Shown piece by piece: positions 1 to 7,826 of a stretch of 42,413 bases of DNA. Both the position numbers and the translations under genes were made by a program. How positions within the stretch are numbered: the stretch's first letter is position 1; each line of letters opens with the position of its first letter. Under the pieces are notes generated by a model. That model worked only from the letters and a program-made list of their open reading frames with translations. It searched no databases and was not told the origin of the DNA. The DNA is taken from NCBI GenBank assembly GCA_002392545.1, contig DGHF01000036.1:1-42413 (forward strand), read 5' to 3'. Source of the DNA: Ruminococcus sp. UBA3855. GTDB taxonomy: Bacteria; Bacillota; Clostridia; Oscillospirales; Ruminococcaceae.

Positions 1-46
1 TCTTTAGGCGGGGGAGGATGTCACGCACAACGTCCCCCATTAAAAT
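1..46. repeat. Partial copy of the hairpin repeat family
   Basis: The stretch ends in a GTCCCCCATTAAAAT terminus identical in type to the ends of the copies near 142, 3900 and 33648. Only one end is recognisable because the element is truncated by the window edge. It is followed directly by a full copy in the same orientation. The rest (TTTAGGCGGGGG) resembles loop sequence of the family but is rearranged. Confidence 0.55.
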
Positions 47-49
47 AAT

Positions 50-142
50 AAAGGGGGCTTGGGGGAAAAGTGCCCTCTTAGTGCGAACTGCGCTAGTTTT
101 AGGCGGTTGTGCTAAGCCTTACAGGGCAATTGTCCCCCATTA
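50..142 (-). repeat. Hairpin repeat family, full copy A
   Basis: This is an imperfect palindrome of about 80 bp. Its outer arms (GGGGGAAAAGTGCCCT and AGGGCAATTGTCCCCC) and inner arms (CTTAGTGCGAACTGCG with GTTGTGCTAAG) pair. A TTTTAGG loop and a one-sided bulge (CCTTACA) are present. Apart from a few substitutions it is the reverse complement of the tandem units at 6589-6810. Its terminal TTA at 140-142 supplies the stop codon of the histidine kinase gene, so the element sits flush against the gene end. Confidence 0.85.
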
Positions 143-1417
143 TATTGGTAGTAATACAGTAAAAGTAATTTTCCCGTCAGCAAATCCGGCTGAAATTTTT
201 CCCTTGTGGATGCTGACAATGCTTTCCGCCATAGATAAGCCGATACCATAGCCATGCTTTTCGCTGTTGCGTGAGGAATCTTCCCGATAGAAGCGGTCAA
301 AGAATTTCGAATAATCGACAGTTTCGCCGTCTTTGTAGTCATTTGTGACAGCAAGGACGGCATTTTTTTTCTGTGCCGAGAGGGAAACGGAGACAGTGCC
401 GTTGTCGTCGCAGTATTTAACAGCGTTATCTGTGAGGATAGAAACCAGTTCATGAAGGCTTTTCATGTTGCCTTTGAGGGTGATACCGCCGGCAATTTCG
501 GAGGAAAACTGTTTTCCCTGCTGTGTGACAACCAGACGGAATGATTCAGCAACTTCTTTGACCTTTGCGGAAAAATCAAATTCTTCCGTTGTGAGATTTT
601 CATTTTCAGCAGATTCTTCCAGCCTTGCGAGGGTGATTAAATCAGCCACAAGCCCTGAAAGCCGTCTGACCTGATTGAGAATACTCTCTGTCCATTCAGA
701 TTTTCCGTCCATTGCCTCAATGACTTCTGTATTGGCGGAGATAATAGCGAGGGGGGTTTTTAATTCGTGCCCTGCATCTGTGATGAAACGCTTTTGTTTT
801 TCATAGGCTTCAATCGTGGGCTTGATGGCTCTGTTGGAGAAAACAGACACCAGCACGAAGAACACCAGAAAACAAAATATACTGCTCAATATGGAAAATA
901 ACTGCATATTCTGGAAACGATACAGGCGGTTTGTGGCATCCATGAAGATGGTCAGGCTGTAACTCTCATCTGTCAGACCTGCATCAGGGTAAGTTTCGCA
1001 TAAATCCTCACCGCTGATTTGTTTCCGCTGGTAGAAATAAATTCCGTCAGAGGTTTCAATTCTCCCAGCATTTTTTTTAGAATCTGTCAGAATAAATTCC
1101 TGAATATCCTCATCCGAAACGGAAGCGATATGTTCATAGTCAGTCATGACGAGATTTCCGCAGTCGTCAAGAATCATTGAAAAATATCGTGTTTCATAGG
1201 GTAATTCCTGATTGACGTGGAAGAGGAAATTTTCTTTCCTGTGCCAGTCCATAGGCATCCGACCGTTATTGTCAAGAATAAATTCCAGAATGGAATCAAT
1301 TTCCGAAATCGTCGAAGCGTAGGTGACAAGATTGATACTGACCATGACGACCGCCAGAATAATCAGAATCGCCCCTGATGCAATGAGGATAAATTTTTTC
1401 CGGAGTTTGCGAATCAT
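140..1417 (-). CDS. Two-component sensor histidine kinase
   Basis: This is a membrane histidine kinase of 425 aa that would autophosphorylate and pass phosphate to the response regulator encoded just upstream. Visible parts are a first membrane helix at about residues 8-30, an extracytoplasmic sensor region to about 170, and a second helix at about 172-193. The H box follows (AGHELKTPL, His217), then an N box near Asn331 (LTDNAVKYC) and a glycine-rich ATP lid (GYGIGLS, about 396). The start chosen is the ATG at 1417, which overlaps the regulator stop as ATGA. A longer reading frame upstream would run deep into the regulator gene. The sensed signal cannot be told from the sequence. The stop codon lies in hairpin repeat A. 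Confidence 0.95.
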   Translation of the reverse strand: MIRKLRKKFILIASGAILIILAVVMVSINLVTYASTISEIDSILEFILDNNGRMPMDWHRKENFLFHVNQELPYETRYFSMILDDCGNLVMTDYEHIASVSDEDIQEFILTDSKKNAGRIETSDGIYFYQRKQISGEDLCETYPDAGLTDESYSLTIFMDATNRLYRFQNMQLFSILSSIFCFLVFFVLVSVFSNRAIKPTIEAYEKQKRFITDAGHELKTPLAIISANTEVIEAMDGKSEWTESILNQVRRLSGLVADLITLARLEESAENENLTTEEFDFSAKVKEVAESFRLVVTQQGKQFSSEIAGGITLKGNMKSLHELVSILTDNAVKYCDDNGTVSVSLSAQKKNAVLAVTNDYKDGETVDYSKFFDRFYREDSSRNSEKHGYGIGLSMAESIVSIHKGKISAGFADGKITFTVLLPI

Positions 1418-2088
1418 GCGCTTTCCCCAACGACATACAGCGTGAAACTGCCGTTTTCCTCTCCGGAAATGGTAATGTCTGCATTGATGGATTGTAACTT
1501 GCTGTTCAGGAAACATACATACATCCAGACCGCTTTTCCGTTTCCGTCATTATTCCAGATTTTGTCAAGGATTTCCTCTGTTGAGATGGCAATTCCGGCA
1601 TGATTCATGAACAGTTCCGCCAGTTTGACTTCTTTATTTGCAAGGCGGATACTGTTTTCACAAGAAAGCGACTGTTCGGATGTGTCCAGAATTACCGAAC
1701 CGACAGTTAATTTTTTCTGTGTGTAGGTATCATTTCGTCTGGTCATGGAGCGGATTCTTGCAAGGAGTTCGCCCATGGCGAAAGGCTTTGTCAAATAATC
1801 GTCTGCCCCTGCATCCAGTCCGGTGATACGGTCATCAACTTCCGCCTTCGCTGTCAATAGCAGTACAGGGGTATAGTCTGCCTGTTCACGGAGCGTTTTC
1901 AAAGCCGTGATACCGTCCATGACAGGCATCATAATATCAAATATCATTGCATCATAAGCATTTTTTCCGGCTTGTTCCACGGCTTCCTGACCGTTGTAAA
2001 CAGCATCCACGGCATAGCCGGAATGATTCAGGATTGCTTGTAAAGCCCTTGACAATTCCTTTTCATCTTCTGCCAGTAATAATCTCAT
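1414..2088 (-). CDS. OmpR/PhoB-family response regulator
   Basis: This 224-aa cytoplasmic transcription factor has an N-terminal receiver domain with the acidic pair near residues 7-9, phospho-acceptor Asp51 (MIFDIMMPVMDG) and the conserved Lys in LLLTAKAEV. The C-terminal half (about 125-224) is the expected size for a winged-helix DNA-binding domain, although the recognition region (KAVWMYVCFLNSKL) departs from the common form. An AGGAG site precedes the ATG. It is co-transcribed with the kinase by a 4-bp overlap, so the two form a pair. Target genes are unknown, and no adjacent transporter hints at the stimulus. Confidence 0.94.
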   Translation of the reverse strand: MRLLLAEDEKELSRALQAILNHSGYAVDAVYNGQEAVEQAGKNAYDAMIFDIMMPVMDGITALKTLREQADYTPVLLLTAKAEVDDRITGLDAGADDYLTKPFAMGELLARIRSMTRRNDTYTQKKLTVGSVILDTSEQSLSCENSIRLANKEVKLAELFMNHAGIAISTEEILDKIWNNDGNGKAVWMYVCFLNSKLQSINADITISGEENGSFTLYVVGESA

Positions 2089-2123
2089 TGTTTACTCCTT
2101 TCTGGAAATATAATAAAAAATTA

Positions 2124-2738
2124 TTATCCCTGATAAATTAAATTCCGAATGGTCTGCATGGAAACATCACAGGAGGCTAATTCATCCGCACAGCGTTTCA
2201 GTTCTTCCACAATCAATTCTTGATTCTCGATATGCTTTTTGTATTTCATCTGATGTTCCAATGCTGCCCATGAATCCATTGCAATCGTGCGGAGCTGAAT
2301 TTCTACAAAGAATTTCCCTTTCGGATTTCCCAGAATATCGGGATAATTGGTTTCCAGCTCCAATATCATATGATAACTTCTGTAACCGTTCGGCTTGGCA
2401 TGACGGATATAGTCTTTTTCTTCCACAACCTCACAATCCGGAAAATTTCGCAGACGGTTGACATTCTCATAAATATCATCAATGAACGGACAAATAATCC
2501 GAATACCGATACTGTCACGCATTCGTTTTAAAGCAGATTCCGGCGTTTCGGGAACGCCTTTCCGGTTGCATTTTTCCCTCATGCTGTCTTCTGATTTGAC
2601 ACGGGCAATCAGGTGCTCACAGATTTTCAGCCCTGTTTCCTGATAGACTTCTTTGGTATAAGTATTGATACGCTCTTCCATCATGGAGCGGAGTTCTTCT
2701 AAAATATTGGCATAACCGCCGTAAATGCTGTCTGTCAT
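2124..2738 (-). CDS. Small alarmone synthetase, RelQ/YjbM-like GTP pyrophosphokinase
   Basis: This 204-aa protein is expected to make (p)ppGpp from GTP or GDP and ATP. It contains only the synthetase fold, without the HD hydrolase, TGS or ACT domains of long Rel proteins. Visible motifs are the RxKSEDSM-type substrate loop (RVKSEDSMREKC), the DSIGIRI strand, KPNGYRSYH, and the catalytic-strand signature FFVEIQLRT followed by AMDSWAALEHQMKYK. The ATG at 2738 was chosen because an AAAGGAG site sits about nine bases upstream. Farther upstream in-frame codons give a poorly conserved extension. It stands alone between coaX and the response regulator, a common arrangement for stand-alone synthetases. 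Confidence 0.93.
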   Translation of the reverse strand: MTDSIYGGYANILEELRSMMEERINTYTKEVYQETGLKICEHLIARVKSEDSMREKCNRKGVPETPESALKRMRDSIGIRIICPFIDDIYENVNRLRNFPDCEVVEEKDYIRHAKPNGYRSYHMILELETNYPDILGNPKGKFFVEIQLRTIAMDSWAALEHQMKYKKHIENQELIVEELKRCADELASCDVSMQTIRNLIYQG

Positions 2739-2897
2739 TTTGGTTTCATCTCCTTTAATTGGATGATAGCAGAAAAATTTGTATTTCCTGTGATAGTTTT
2801 CGGAAAAATCAGAATTTATCATATTATACTATTTAATATAGCAATTGATATTCTGTTTTTTGTGCAGTCGACTCTCCATTTTCAATGACGGGGGGGG

Positions 2898-2987
2898 GTT
2901 AGGAGGGTTTACTATCCCTTCGCACGAAAAAAATAGATTAAAAAATATATAAAGGGTACTGTGCAAGTGTCCCCATCCCTCCCTAAC
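2898..2987. repeat. Long imperfect hairpin between coaX and the alarmone synthetase gene
   Basis: GTTAGGAGGG at 2898-2907 pairs with CCCTCCCTAAC at 2977-2987 (one bulge), and an inner GCAC/GTGC pair encloses an A/T-rich loop. It lies in a 268-bp gap without a gene. It may be a terminator or processing structure for the coaX transcript, or a diverged palindromic repeat. It lacks the AAAACT loop of the main hairpin family. Confidence 0.45.
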
Positions 2988-3006
2988 TGGTAAATTCCGA
3001 TTTATC

Positions 3007-3771
3007 TCACTTATTCCGATGGTAAATATAATACAAGCCTTTCAGTAATAAATCATCATCCAAAATGATTTCACGCTTACAGAGGGGAATCACCGTGCTT
3101 GCCAGTCCGCCAGTCGCAACGACTGTACAAGCGTTTCCGGTTTCTTCTTCAATATGAGCAATCATGCCGTCCAATGCGTATGCTGTCGAATACATCATGC
3201 CCGACTGCATACAATGAATGGTATTCGTACCAATAATTTTCTTTGGAGCTTCAAAGGCGATTTTCGGGAGCTGTGCCGTCCGGCTGACAAGTGCATCCGC
3301 AGAAACCGCCATTCCGGTCATGATGATACCGCCCCGATAATTCTTTTTTGCATCAATGTAAGACAATGTGGTTGCTGTCCCCATATCAATGACAATCAGC
3401 GGAACAGGGTATTCCTCCACTCCTGCGACGGCATCCACCACCAAATCAGAACCCAATTGAGCCGGATTGTCAATCATAATCGAAAGTCCGGTCTTGATAC
3501 CGCTTTTCACCACCATGCTTTCACAGCCGATATATTTTCTGACAGCCTGTTTCATAGTGTTGGTGACAGTCGGAACGACAGACGAAATAATAGAATGTTC
3601 AATTGTTTCAGGGGGGATATGGTAAATATCAAGAGCCATTCGAATTTTAGTCGCATATTCTAAATCGGTTTGTTGCTGATTGGTTGCAATGCGTTCACGG
3701 AACAGAATTTTGTCATCGTCAAAACAGCCAAGCACAATATTAGTATTTCCAATATCAATCGCTAGTAACAT
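3007..3771 (-). CDS. coaX: Type III pantothenate kinase
   Basis: This 254-aa enzyme catalyses the first step of CoA synthesis, ATP-dependent phosphorylation of pantothenate. It belongs to the ASKHA superfamily. Visible features are the N-terminal phosphate-binding motif AIDIGNTNI, the LGSDLVVDAV segment, the second phosphate motif IDMGTATT, and the adenosine motif VVATGGLAST near the C-terminus. The length matches the family. An AAAGGAG site lies seven bases before the ATG. Upstream on the same strand are the hydratase gene and a nested hairpin repeat. Another CoA gene, coaBC, lies at the far end of this window but is not in the same transcription unit. Confidence 0.96.
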   Translation of the reverse strand: MLLAIDIGNTNIVLGCFDDDKILFRERIATNQQQTDLEYATKIRMALDIYHIPPETIEHSIISSVVPTVTNTMKQAVRKYIGCESMVVKSGIKTGLSIMIDNPAQLGSDLVVDAVAGVEEYPVPLIVIDMGTATTLSYIDAKKNYRGGIIMTGMAVSADALVSRTAQLPKIAFEAPKKIIGTNTIHCMQSGMMYSTAYALDGMIAHIEEETGNACTVVATGGLASTVIPLCKREIILDDDLLLKGLYYIYHRNK

Positions 3772-3787
3772 TTTTTCTCCTTTCTGT

Positions 3788-3926
3788 AATGGGGAATATG
3801 TTTAAGAGGGTATGGGGGAAAGTTGTGCCCTTAACGTAGATTGCAACAGTTTTAAGCAATCTGCGTTAAGATTCAACAGCGCAATGTTCCCCCATTTTAA
3901 TAGCATTTTTCCCCATACCTCTTTAA
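3788..3926. repeat. Nested pair of hairpin repeats (copy B inside an older copy)
   Basis: The inner copy (about 3804-3900) has outer arms GGGGGAAAGTTGTGC and GCGCAATGTTCCCCC, inner arms CTTAACGTAGATTGC and GCAATCTGCGTTAAG, and loop AGTTTTAA. It is flanked by a second pair of family ends: TAATGGGGAATATG at 3789-3802 and CATTTTTCCCCATACC at 3904-3919. The outer ends are complementary to each other. The simplest reading is that one element was inserted into another. The whole block fills the gap between the hydratase stop and coaX. Confidence 0.75.
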
Positions 3927-3929
3927 TTT

Positions 3930-4772
3930 TTATAATATTCTCTCTGCGTGTCTGGTCACATGACAGCCGACATTGACCGCCACCGGTAAACCTGCGATAT
4001 GGGTTGCACCAGCTTCCACATTGACATAAAGGGCGGTACAAGTCCCCCCGAACCCCTGCGCACCGATTCCAAGGGCATTGATTTTGTCAAGGAGTTCGCT
4101 TTCCAGTTCGGCATAATAGGGAATGGGGTTTCTTTCGTCCGCATCACGGCAGAGGGCTTTTTTGGCAAGTAAAGCGCATTCCTCAAAGTTTCCGCCAATC
4201 CCGACCCCGACAACAATCGGCGGACAGGGATTACTTCCGGCTTTTGCAATCGTATCAACCACGAATTTCACAACGCCGTCCCGACCGCTTGCAGGGGTAA
4301 GCATTTTCAATCCTGACATATTTTCACTTCCGAAGCCTTTTGGACATACGGAAATTTTCATCTTGTCGCCCTCTGTCAAGGTCAGATGAATGACAGCAGG
4401 GGTATTGTCATTTGTGTTGACACGTTCGAGTGGGTCACTGACAACGGATTTTCTTAAATATCCTTCTGTGTAGCCCTTAGCCACTCCTGAATTGACAGCA
4501 TCGTTTAATAAACCGCCTGTAATATGTACCTCCTGCCCCAATTCAATGAAAACGACAGTCATTCCGGTATCCTGACAGATGGGGAAATTTTCTTCCTTTG
4601 CGACTTTGATATTTTCCTGCAAATCGTCAAATACTGCCTTGGCAACGGGGGACTGCTCCAATTTGGCACATTCTGCAATGCGCTTTTCGAGGTTAGGAGG
4701 TAAAATTTTATTTGCCTGAATGCAGAGTTCTGCAACAGCTTCTGTAATTTCCTGCACTGAAATTTCTCTCAT
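3930..4772 (-). CDS. Fe-S hydro-lyase (fumarate/tartrate dehydratase type), alpha subunit
   Basis: This 280-aa protein is the N-terminal (alpha) half of a class I, [4Fe-4S]-dependent fumarase or L(+)-tartrate dehydratase, which adds or removes water reversibly on C4 dicarboxylates. Visible cluster and substrate motifs are PICQDTGM, the GFGSENMS segment, NPCPPIVVGVGIGG and IGAQGFGGTCTALYV. The family needs a separate beta subunit of about 180-200 aa, and none is encoded in this window, unlike the usual side-by-side arrangement. It lies 21 bp downstream of the amidohydrolase gene on the same strand, with an AGGAGA-type site before the ATG. Fumarase and tartrate dehydratase cannot be separated by eye. 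Confidence 0.9.
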   Translation of the reverse strand: MREISVQEITEAVAELCIQANKILPPNLEKRIAECAKLEQSPVAKAVFDDLQENIKVAKEENFPICQDTGMTVVFIELGQEVHITGGLLNDAVNSGVAKGYTEGYLRKSVVSDPLERVNTNDNTPAVIHLTLTEGDKMKISVCPKGFGSENMSGLKMLTPASGRDGVVKFVVDTIAKAGSNPCPPIVVGVGIGGNFEECALLAKKALCRDADERNPIPYYAELESELLDKINALGIGAQGFGGTCTALYVNVEAGATHIAGLPVAVNVGCHVTRHAERIL

Positions 4773-4793
4773 AATATTCTCCTGTTATTTTTA

Positions 4794-5957
4794 TTATTTA
4801 TTATTCTTATAAACTATTTTTCCGTTAATCATCGTGAATACAGGGTCATTCATAATATCCAAAGGGTCATCTGCGAATAACACTAAATCCGCATCCAATC
4901 CAGCCTGAATTCTGCCGATACGGTCAGAAACTCCCAGAATATCCGCAGCTTCTGACGTAATCGCACGAAGTCCGGCTTCCCGTGGTAAACCGCCCTTGAC
5001 AGCCAATGCCACTGATAACGGTAAATATTGAATTGGTACTTCCGGATGGTCTGTGCAGATTGCCACATGGACACCCTCTTTGTAGAGCTTTCCGGCGCAG
5101 GCAATGTCAAGGTCTTTCATTTCGGGCTTTCCTCTGTCACAGATGATAGGCCCTACAATCACAGACAAGCCCCATTCCCCGAACAAATCAGCGTTCTTGT
5201 GTGCGCCTGTTCCGTGGATGATAACCAAATCAAGCCCGAATTCTTTAGCAATTCTGTGAGCCGTTGCCACGTCGTCAGAGCGGTGACAATGGAAATGTGC
5301 TTTCTCGTCACCCTCTAAGAGCTGTAGAAGGGCTTCACATTTGATGTCATATTCCGGCGGTTCTTCTTCGTCGGGGTGTTCTTCGAAACGCTCCAGTTTT
5401 TCAGCGTAAAGTTTGGCTTTTTGGAGACCCTCACGGATAAGGGCAACAGTTGCCATTCTGGTGACAGGTGTTTCGTCACGGTCATTGTAAACGGTTTTGG
5501 GATTCTCACCAAGTGCGAACTTCATACCGCATGAACTGACCAGCATTTCATCTGCGCACCGTCCGGCAGTTTTCAGAAGCACCATTTCACCACCGCAGGC
5601 ATTCGCACTCCCTGCGGAAATCATGACAGAAGTAATTCCGGCATTCCGTGCATCTTCAAAACAGCGGTCATAAGGGTTGATACCGTCCAAAGCCCTCATC
5701 TGGGGGGTAAAGGGGTCGCTGATTTCGTTGCAGTCGTCGCCCTCGAAGCCGATACCATTTTCAATAATCCCAAGGTGAGTATGTGCATCAATGAACCCCG
5801 GAAAGAGTAATCCGCCATTGGCATCAATATCATTTTCAGAAACGCTTTCCGGCTTGCCTTGTTCGACAGCAACAATTTTACTGCCTTCAATTTCCACATA
5901 CCCATAAAAATGCATATCCTCCGTCATGGAGTAAATTTCTGCATTATAAATAATCAT
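4794..5957 (-). CDS. Amidohydrolase, imidazolonepropionase-like
   Basis: This 387-aa metal-dependent hydrolase of the amidohydrolase superfamily has a split beta-sandwich plus TIM barrel. It shows the first metal motif FIDAHTHLG (about 55-63), barrel histidines in KAHFHCHRSDD and LVIIHGTGAH, and the catalytic aspartate in ICTDHPE. It ends with the typical AGLDADLVLF segment and a final strand, NGKIVYK. The substrate is unknown; cyclic amides or N-acyl compounds are usual for the family. The start ATG overlaps the shikimate kinase stop by four bases (ATGA), so the two are translationally coupled, but no functional link to the shikimate pathway is evident. Confidence 0.9.
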   Translation of the reverse strand: MIIYNAEIYSMTEDMHFYGYVEIEGSKIVAVEQGKPESVSENDIDANGGLLFPGFIDAHTHLGIIENGIGFEGDDCNEISDPFTPQMRALDGINPYDRCFEDARNAGITSVMISAGSANACGGEMVLLKTAGRCADEMLVSSCGMKFALGENPKTVYNDRDETPVTRMATVALIREGLQKAKLYAEKLERFEEHPDEEEPPEYDIKCEALLQLLEGDEKAHFHCHRSDDVATAHRIAKEFGLDLVIIHGTGAHKNADLFGEWGLSVIVGPIICDRGKPEMKDLDIACAGKLYKEGVHVAICTDHPEVPIQYLPLSVALAVKGGLPREAGLRAITSEAADILGVSDRIGRIQAGLDADLVLFADDPLDIMNDPVFTMINGKIVYKNNK

Positions 5958-6466
5958 GTTTCACTCTCCTGTTGTTTCCATTTAATCAGTTTAAGAACTT
6001 TCTCTGTATTGATGGCAGGGTTATAAATCGCTTCCACAATGTGGGAACTATGACGGCGATAAATGCCCTTGCGCTTTCGATAGAGGTTGTAAAGTTCCTG
6101 TCGGGTGCTTCTGCGGACAATGGGTCTGTCCGTGTTGGCAATGCGCTGATAACACATTCTGAAAGGTACATCCAGCATTAAAACGATACCGTGCGCCCTT
6201 GCAATGTCAGCATTTTCTTTTTTCAGCATTGCACCGCCACCGCAGGCAATAACGCCCTCACGTTCCGCCAGTTCCCTGATGGCTTCTGTTTCGAGGTCAC
6301 GGAAATAAGGTTCGCCGTGCTTTTCGAAAATTTCAGGGATGGTCATTCCTGCTTTTTCTTCAATGTAAGAATCCATATCCACGAAAGGGCAATTCATTTC
6401 TTTTGCAAGCCTTGCCCCAACTGTACTTTTTCCGCATCCCATAAAGCCACATAAAAAAATTGTCAT
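5954..6466 (-). CDS. aroK: Shikimate kinase
   Basis: This 170-aa enzyme phosphorylates shikimate at the 3-hydroxyl with ATP in the aromatic amino acid pathway. It has a Walker A loop (GFMGCGKST), the substrate-binding D-MDSYIEE segment, the arginine after GEPYFRDLE, the second substrate loop ACGGGAML and the lid region NTDRPIVR. The length is typical. The ATG at 6466 was chosen because GGAGG precedes it closely; an upstream in-frame extension falls in hairpin repeat C. It is next to aroE, separated by about 340 bp of repeats. Confidence 0.95.
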   Translation of the reverse strand: MTIFLCGFMGCGKSTVGARLAKEMNCPFVDMDSYIEEKAGMTIPEIFEKHGEPYFRDLETEAIRELAEREGVIACGGGAMLKKENADIARAHGIVLMLDVPFRMCYQRIANTDRPIVRRSTRQELYNLYRKRKGIYRRHSSHIVEAIYNPAINTEKVLKLIKWKQQESET

Positions 6467-6480
6467 GCATTTACCTCCTT

Positions 6481-6588
6481 TTTTAAAATGGGGAACACAA
6501 TGCAGGAAGTCTTGACACACGCAATCAAAAAACAAGATTTTTCTCATGTGTTTGTGTCAAGTGCATTGCTTTTCCCCATACCCCTTGA
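6481..6588 (+). repeat. Hairpin repeat family, divergent copy C
   Basis: The outer arms GGGGAACACAATGCA and TGCATTGCTTTTCCCC pair. A one-sided bulge GGAAGT is followed by inner arms CTTGACACA and TGTGTCAAG. The end CCCCATACCCC matches the other copies. The stem sequences differ almost completely from the neighbouring units but keep pairing. The apical region is longer and less conserved than elsewhere. Confidence 0.7.
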
Positions 6589-6810
6589 TTTTCCCCCAAG
6601 CCCCTTTTTATTTTAATGGGGGACAATTGCCCTGTAAGGCTTAGCACGAACCGCCTAAAACTATCGCAGTTCGCACTAAGAGGGCAATTTTCCCCCAAGC
6701 CCCTTTTTATTTTAATGGGGGACAATTGCCCTGTAAGGCTTAGCACGAACCGCCTAAAACTATCGCAGTTCGCACTAAGAGGGCAATTTTCCCCCAAGCC
6801 CCTTTATTTT
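6589..6810 (+). repeat. Hairpin repeat family, two identical tandem units (99-bp period)
   Basis: TTTTCCCCC recurs at 6589, 6688 and 6787, a strict 99-base period. The sequence between is identical in both units. Each unit has outer arms GGGGGACAATTGCCCT and AGGGCAATTTTCCCCC and inner arms CTTAGCACGAAC and GTTCGCACTAAG with a CA/CA mismatch. It also has a bulge (GTAAGG) on one side only and the loop CTAAAACTATC. The TTA at 6804-6806 is the aroE stop codon. Perfect identity suggests a recent duplication. Confidence 0.9.
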
Positions 6811-7634
6811 AATACAAACAGCCTGTTTACTTCCTGTTCCATTTCCCTCACGAGTTCATCAATCTGGTTGGGGTCATAGTTGAAACCATACCAGATTTCA
6901 TGCGCATTGACCGCCTGCCATACCAGCATTGACGAACCTCCGACAGCGGTTTTCCCCATTGCTTTGGCTTTCTTGACAAGCAGTGTTTCCGTGGGGTTAT
7001 AAATCACATCGAATACCTTGTCACAATTAGCAATGATTTCATCAGAGACAGGGCAATTGTCAATTTTCGGGAACATCCCGACAGGGCTTGCATTCATCAA
7101 TAAATCGAAATGTTCATCTGGTGCAAAATCCAATACACGAATGGTATTTTCATAATAGGGGGATTCCAATTCCTGTTTGAGAGCTTCTGCAACGGCGATA
7201 TTTTTCTCGACAATGGTCAGATTCGCTTTTCGCAGATAGGCTTCCGTCGCCATCATGCGCCCGACTCCGCCACTGCCAATCAGCAGAATGTTATCATGTT
7301 TCTTGATTTGCGGAACACTTCGCAGGAAACCGACGCAGTCCGTATTATAGCCGACGGATTTCCCGTTTTGATTGACGACACAATTCACAGAGTGGTATCT
7401 TTCAGCGGTTTCGTCCAGTTCATCCAGAAAGGGGATAATTGCAACCTTATGCGGAATGGTGATATTGAAGCCGTTCAGTTTCTGAAGCTCTGAAAAAGCG
7501 GTTTCGAGCGATTCAGGGGCGATTTCCAAGAGCGCATATGCTCCCTCATGACCGGACATTGCAAATAAGTGTTCATGAATCCATGGTGACATAGAATGCC
7601 CCAGCGGATAGCCTATCAGTTTGTAATTCAGCAT
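6804..7634 (-). CDS. aroE: Shikimate dehydrogenase
   Basis: This 276-aa NADPH-dependent enzyme reduces 3-dehydroshikimate to shikimate. The N-terminal substrate domain shows GYPLGHSMSP (shikimate-binding serines) and FNITIPHK with the catalytic lysine. NTDCVGF marks the start of the nucleotide domain, GSGGVGRM is the Rossmann loop, and the C-terminal GGSSMLVWQA is typical. The ATG at 7634 was chosen because an AAAAGGAG site lies just upstream; a longer frame would enter the MITE-like element. The stop codon is supplied by the tandem hairpin repeat. It is probably transcribed with aroK through the repeats. Confidence 0.96.
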   Translation of the reverse strand: MLNYKLIGYPLGHSMSPWIHEHLFAMSGHEGAYALLEIAPESLETAFSELQKLNGFNITIPHKVAIIPFLDELDETAERYHSVNCVVNQNGKSVGYNTDCVGFLRSVPQIKKHDNILLIGSGGVGRMMATEAYLRKANLTIVEKNIAVAEALKQELESPYYENTIRVLDFAPDEHFDLLMNASPVGMFPKIDNCPVSDEIIANCDKVFDVIYNPTETLLVKKAKAMGKTAVGGSSMLVWQAVNAHEIWYGFNYDPNQIDELVREMEQEVNRLFVLK

Positions 7635-7652
7635 AAAAAATTCTCCTTTTGA

Positions 7653-7826
7653 TATTTGATTAGACGATTGCAAAATTCAAAAAACAGCTATAAATAGTTA
7701 TTTTTTTCAAGTCCTTGCTTTTTCTCCATCCCTCCACTTTTTCAATGATAATATGGATTTTGACTAGAGAAATGGCTTATTTACGTTGCACCCTATCTTT
7801 CTATTTTGCAATCGCCTAATATTTGA
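7653..7826. mobile_element. MITE-like element with 17-bp inverted ends and 7-bp target duplication
   Basis: A 160-bp stretch (7660-7819) starts with TTAGACGATTGCAAAAT and ends with the inverted copy ATTTTGCAATCGCCTAA; 16 of 17 positions match. It is bordered on both sides by TATTTGA (7653-7659 and 7820-7826), which looks like a target-site duplication. There is no open reading frame inside, so it would be non-autonomous. It lies 19 bp before the aroE ATG and may carry or disrupt the aroE promoter. Confidence 0.65.

Noticed and set aside
3154..3663. 169-aa histidine/arginine-rich frame on the plus strand
   Set aside because: It is antisense to coaX, with no start signals and no domain.
6589..6810. 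Possible CRISPR-like array
   Set aside because: Only two units, each palindromic and 99 bp with no unique spacers; no cas genes.
6525..6879. Short proteins with internal duplications on both strands
   Set aside because: They are translations of the tandem hairpin repeats, not genes.
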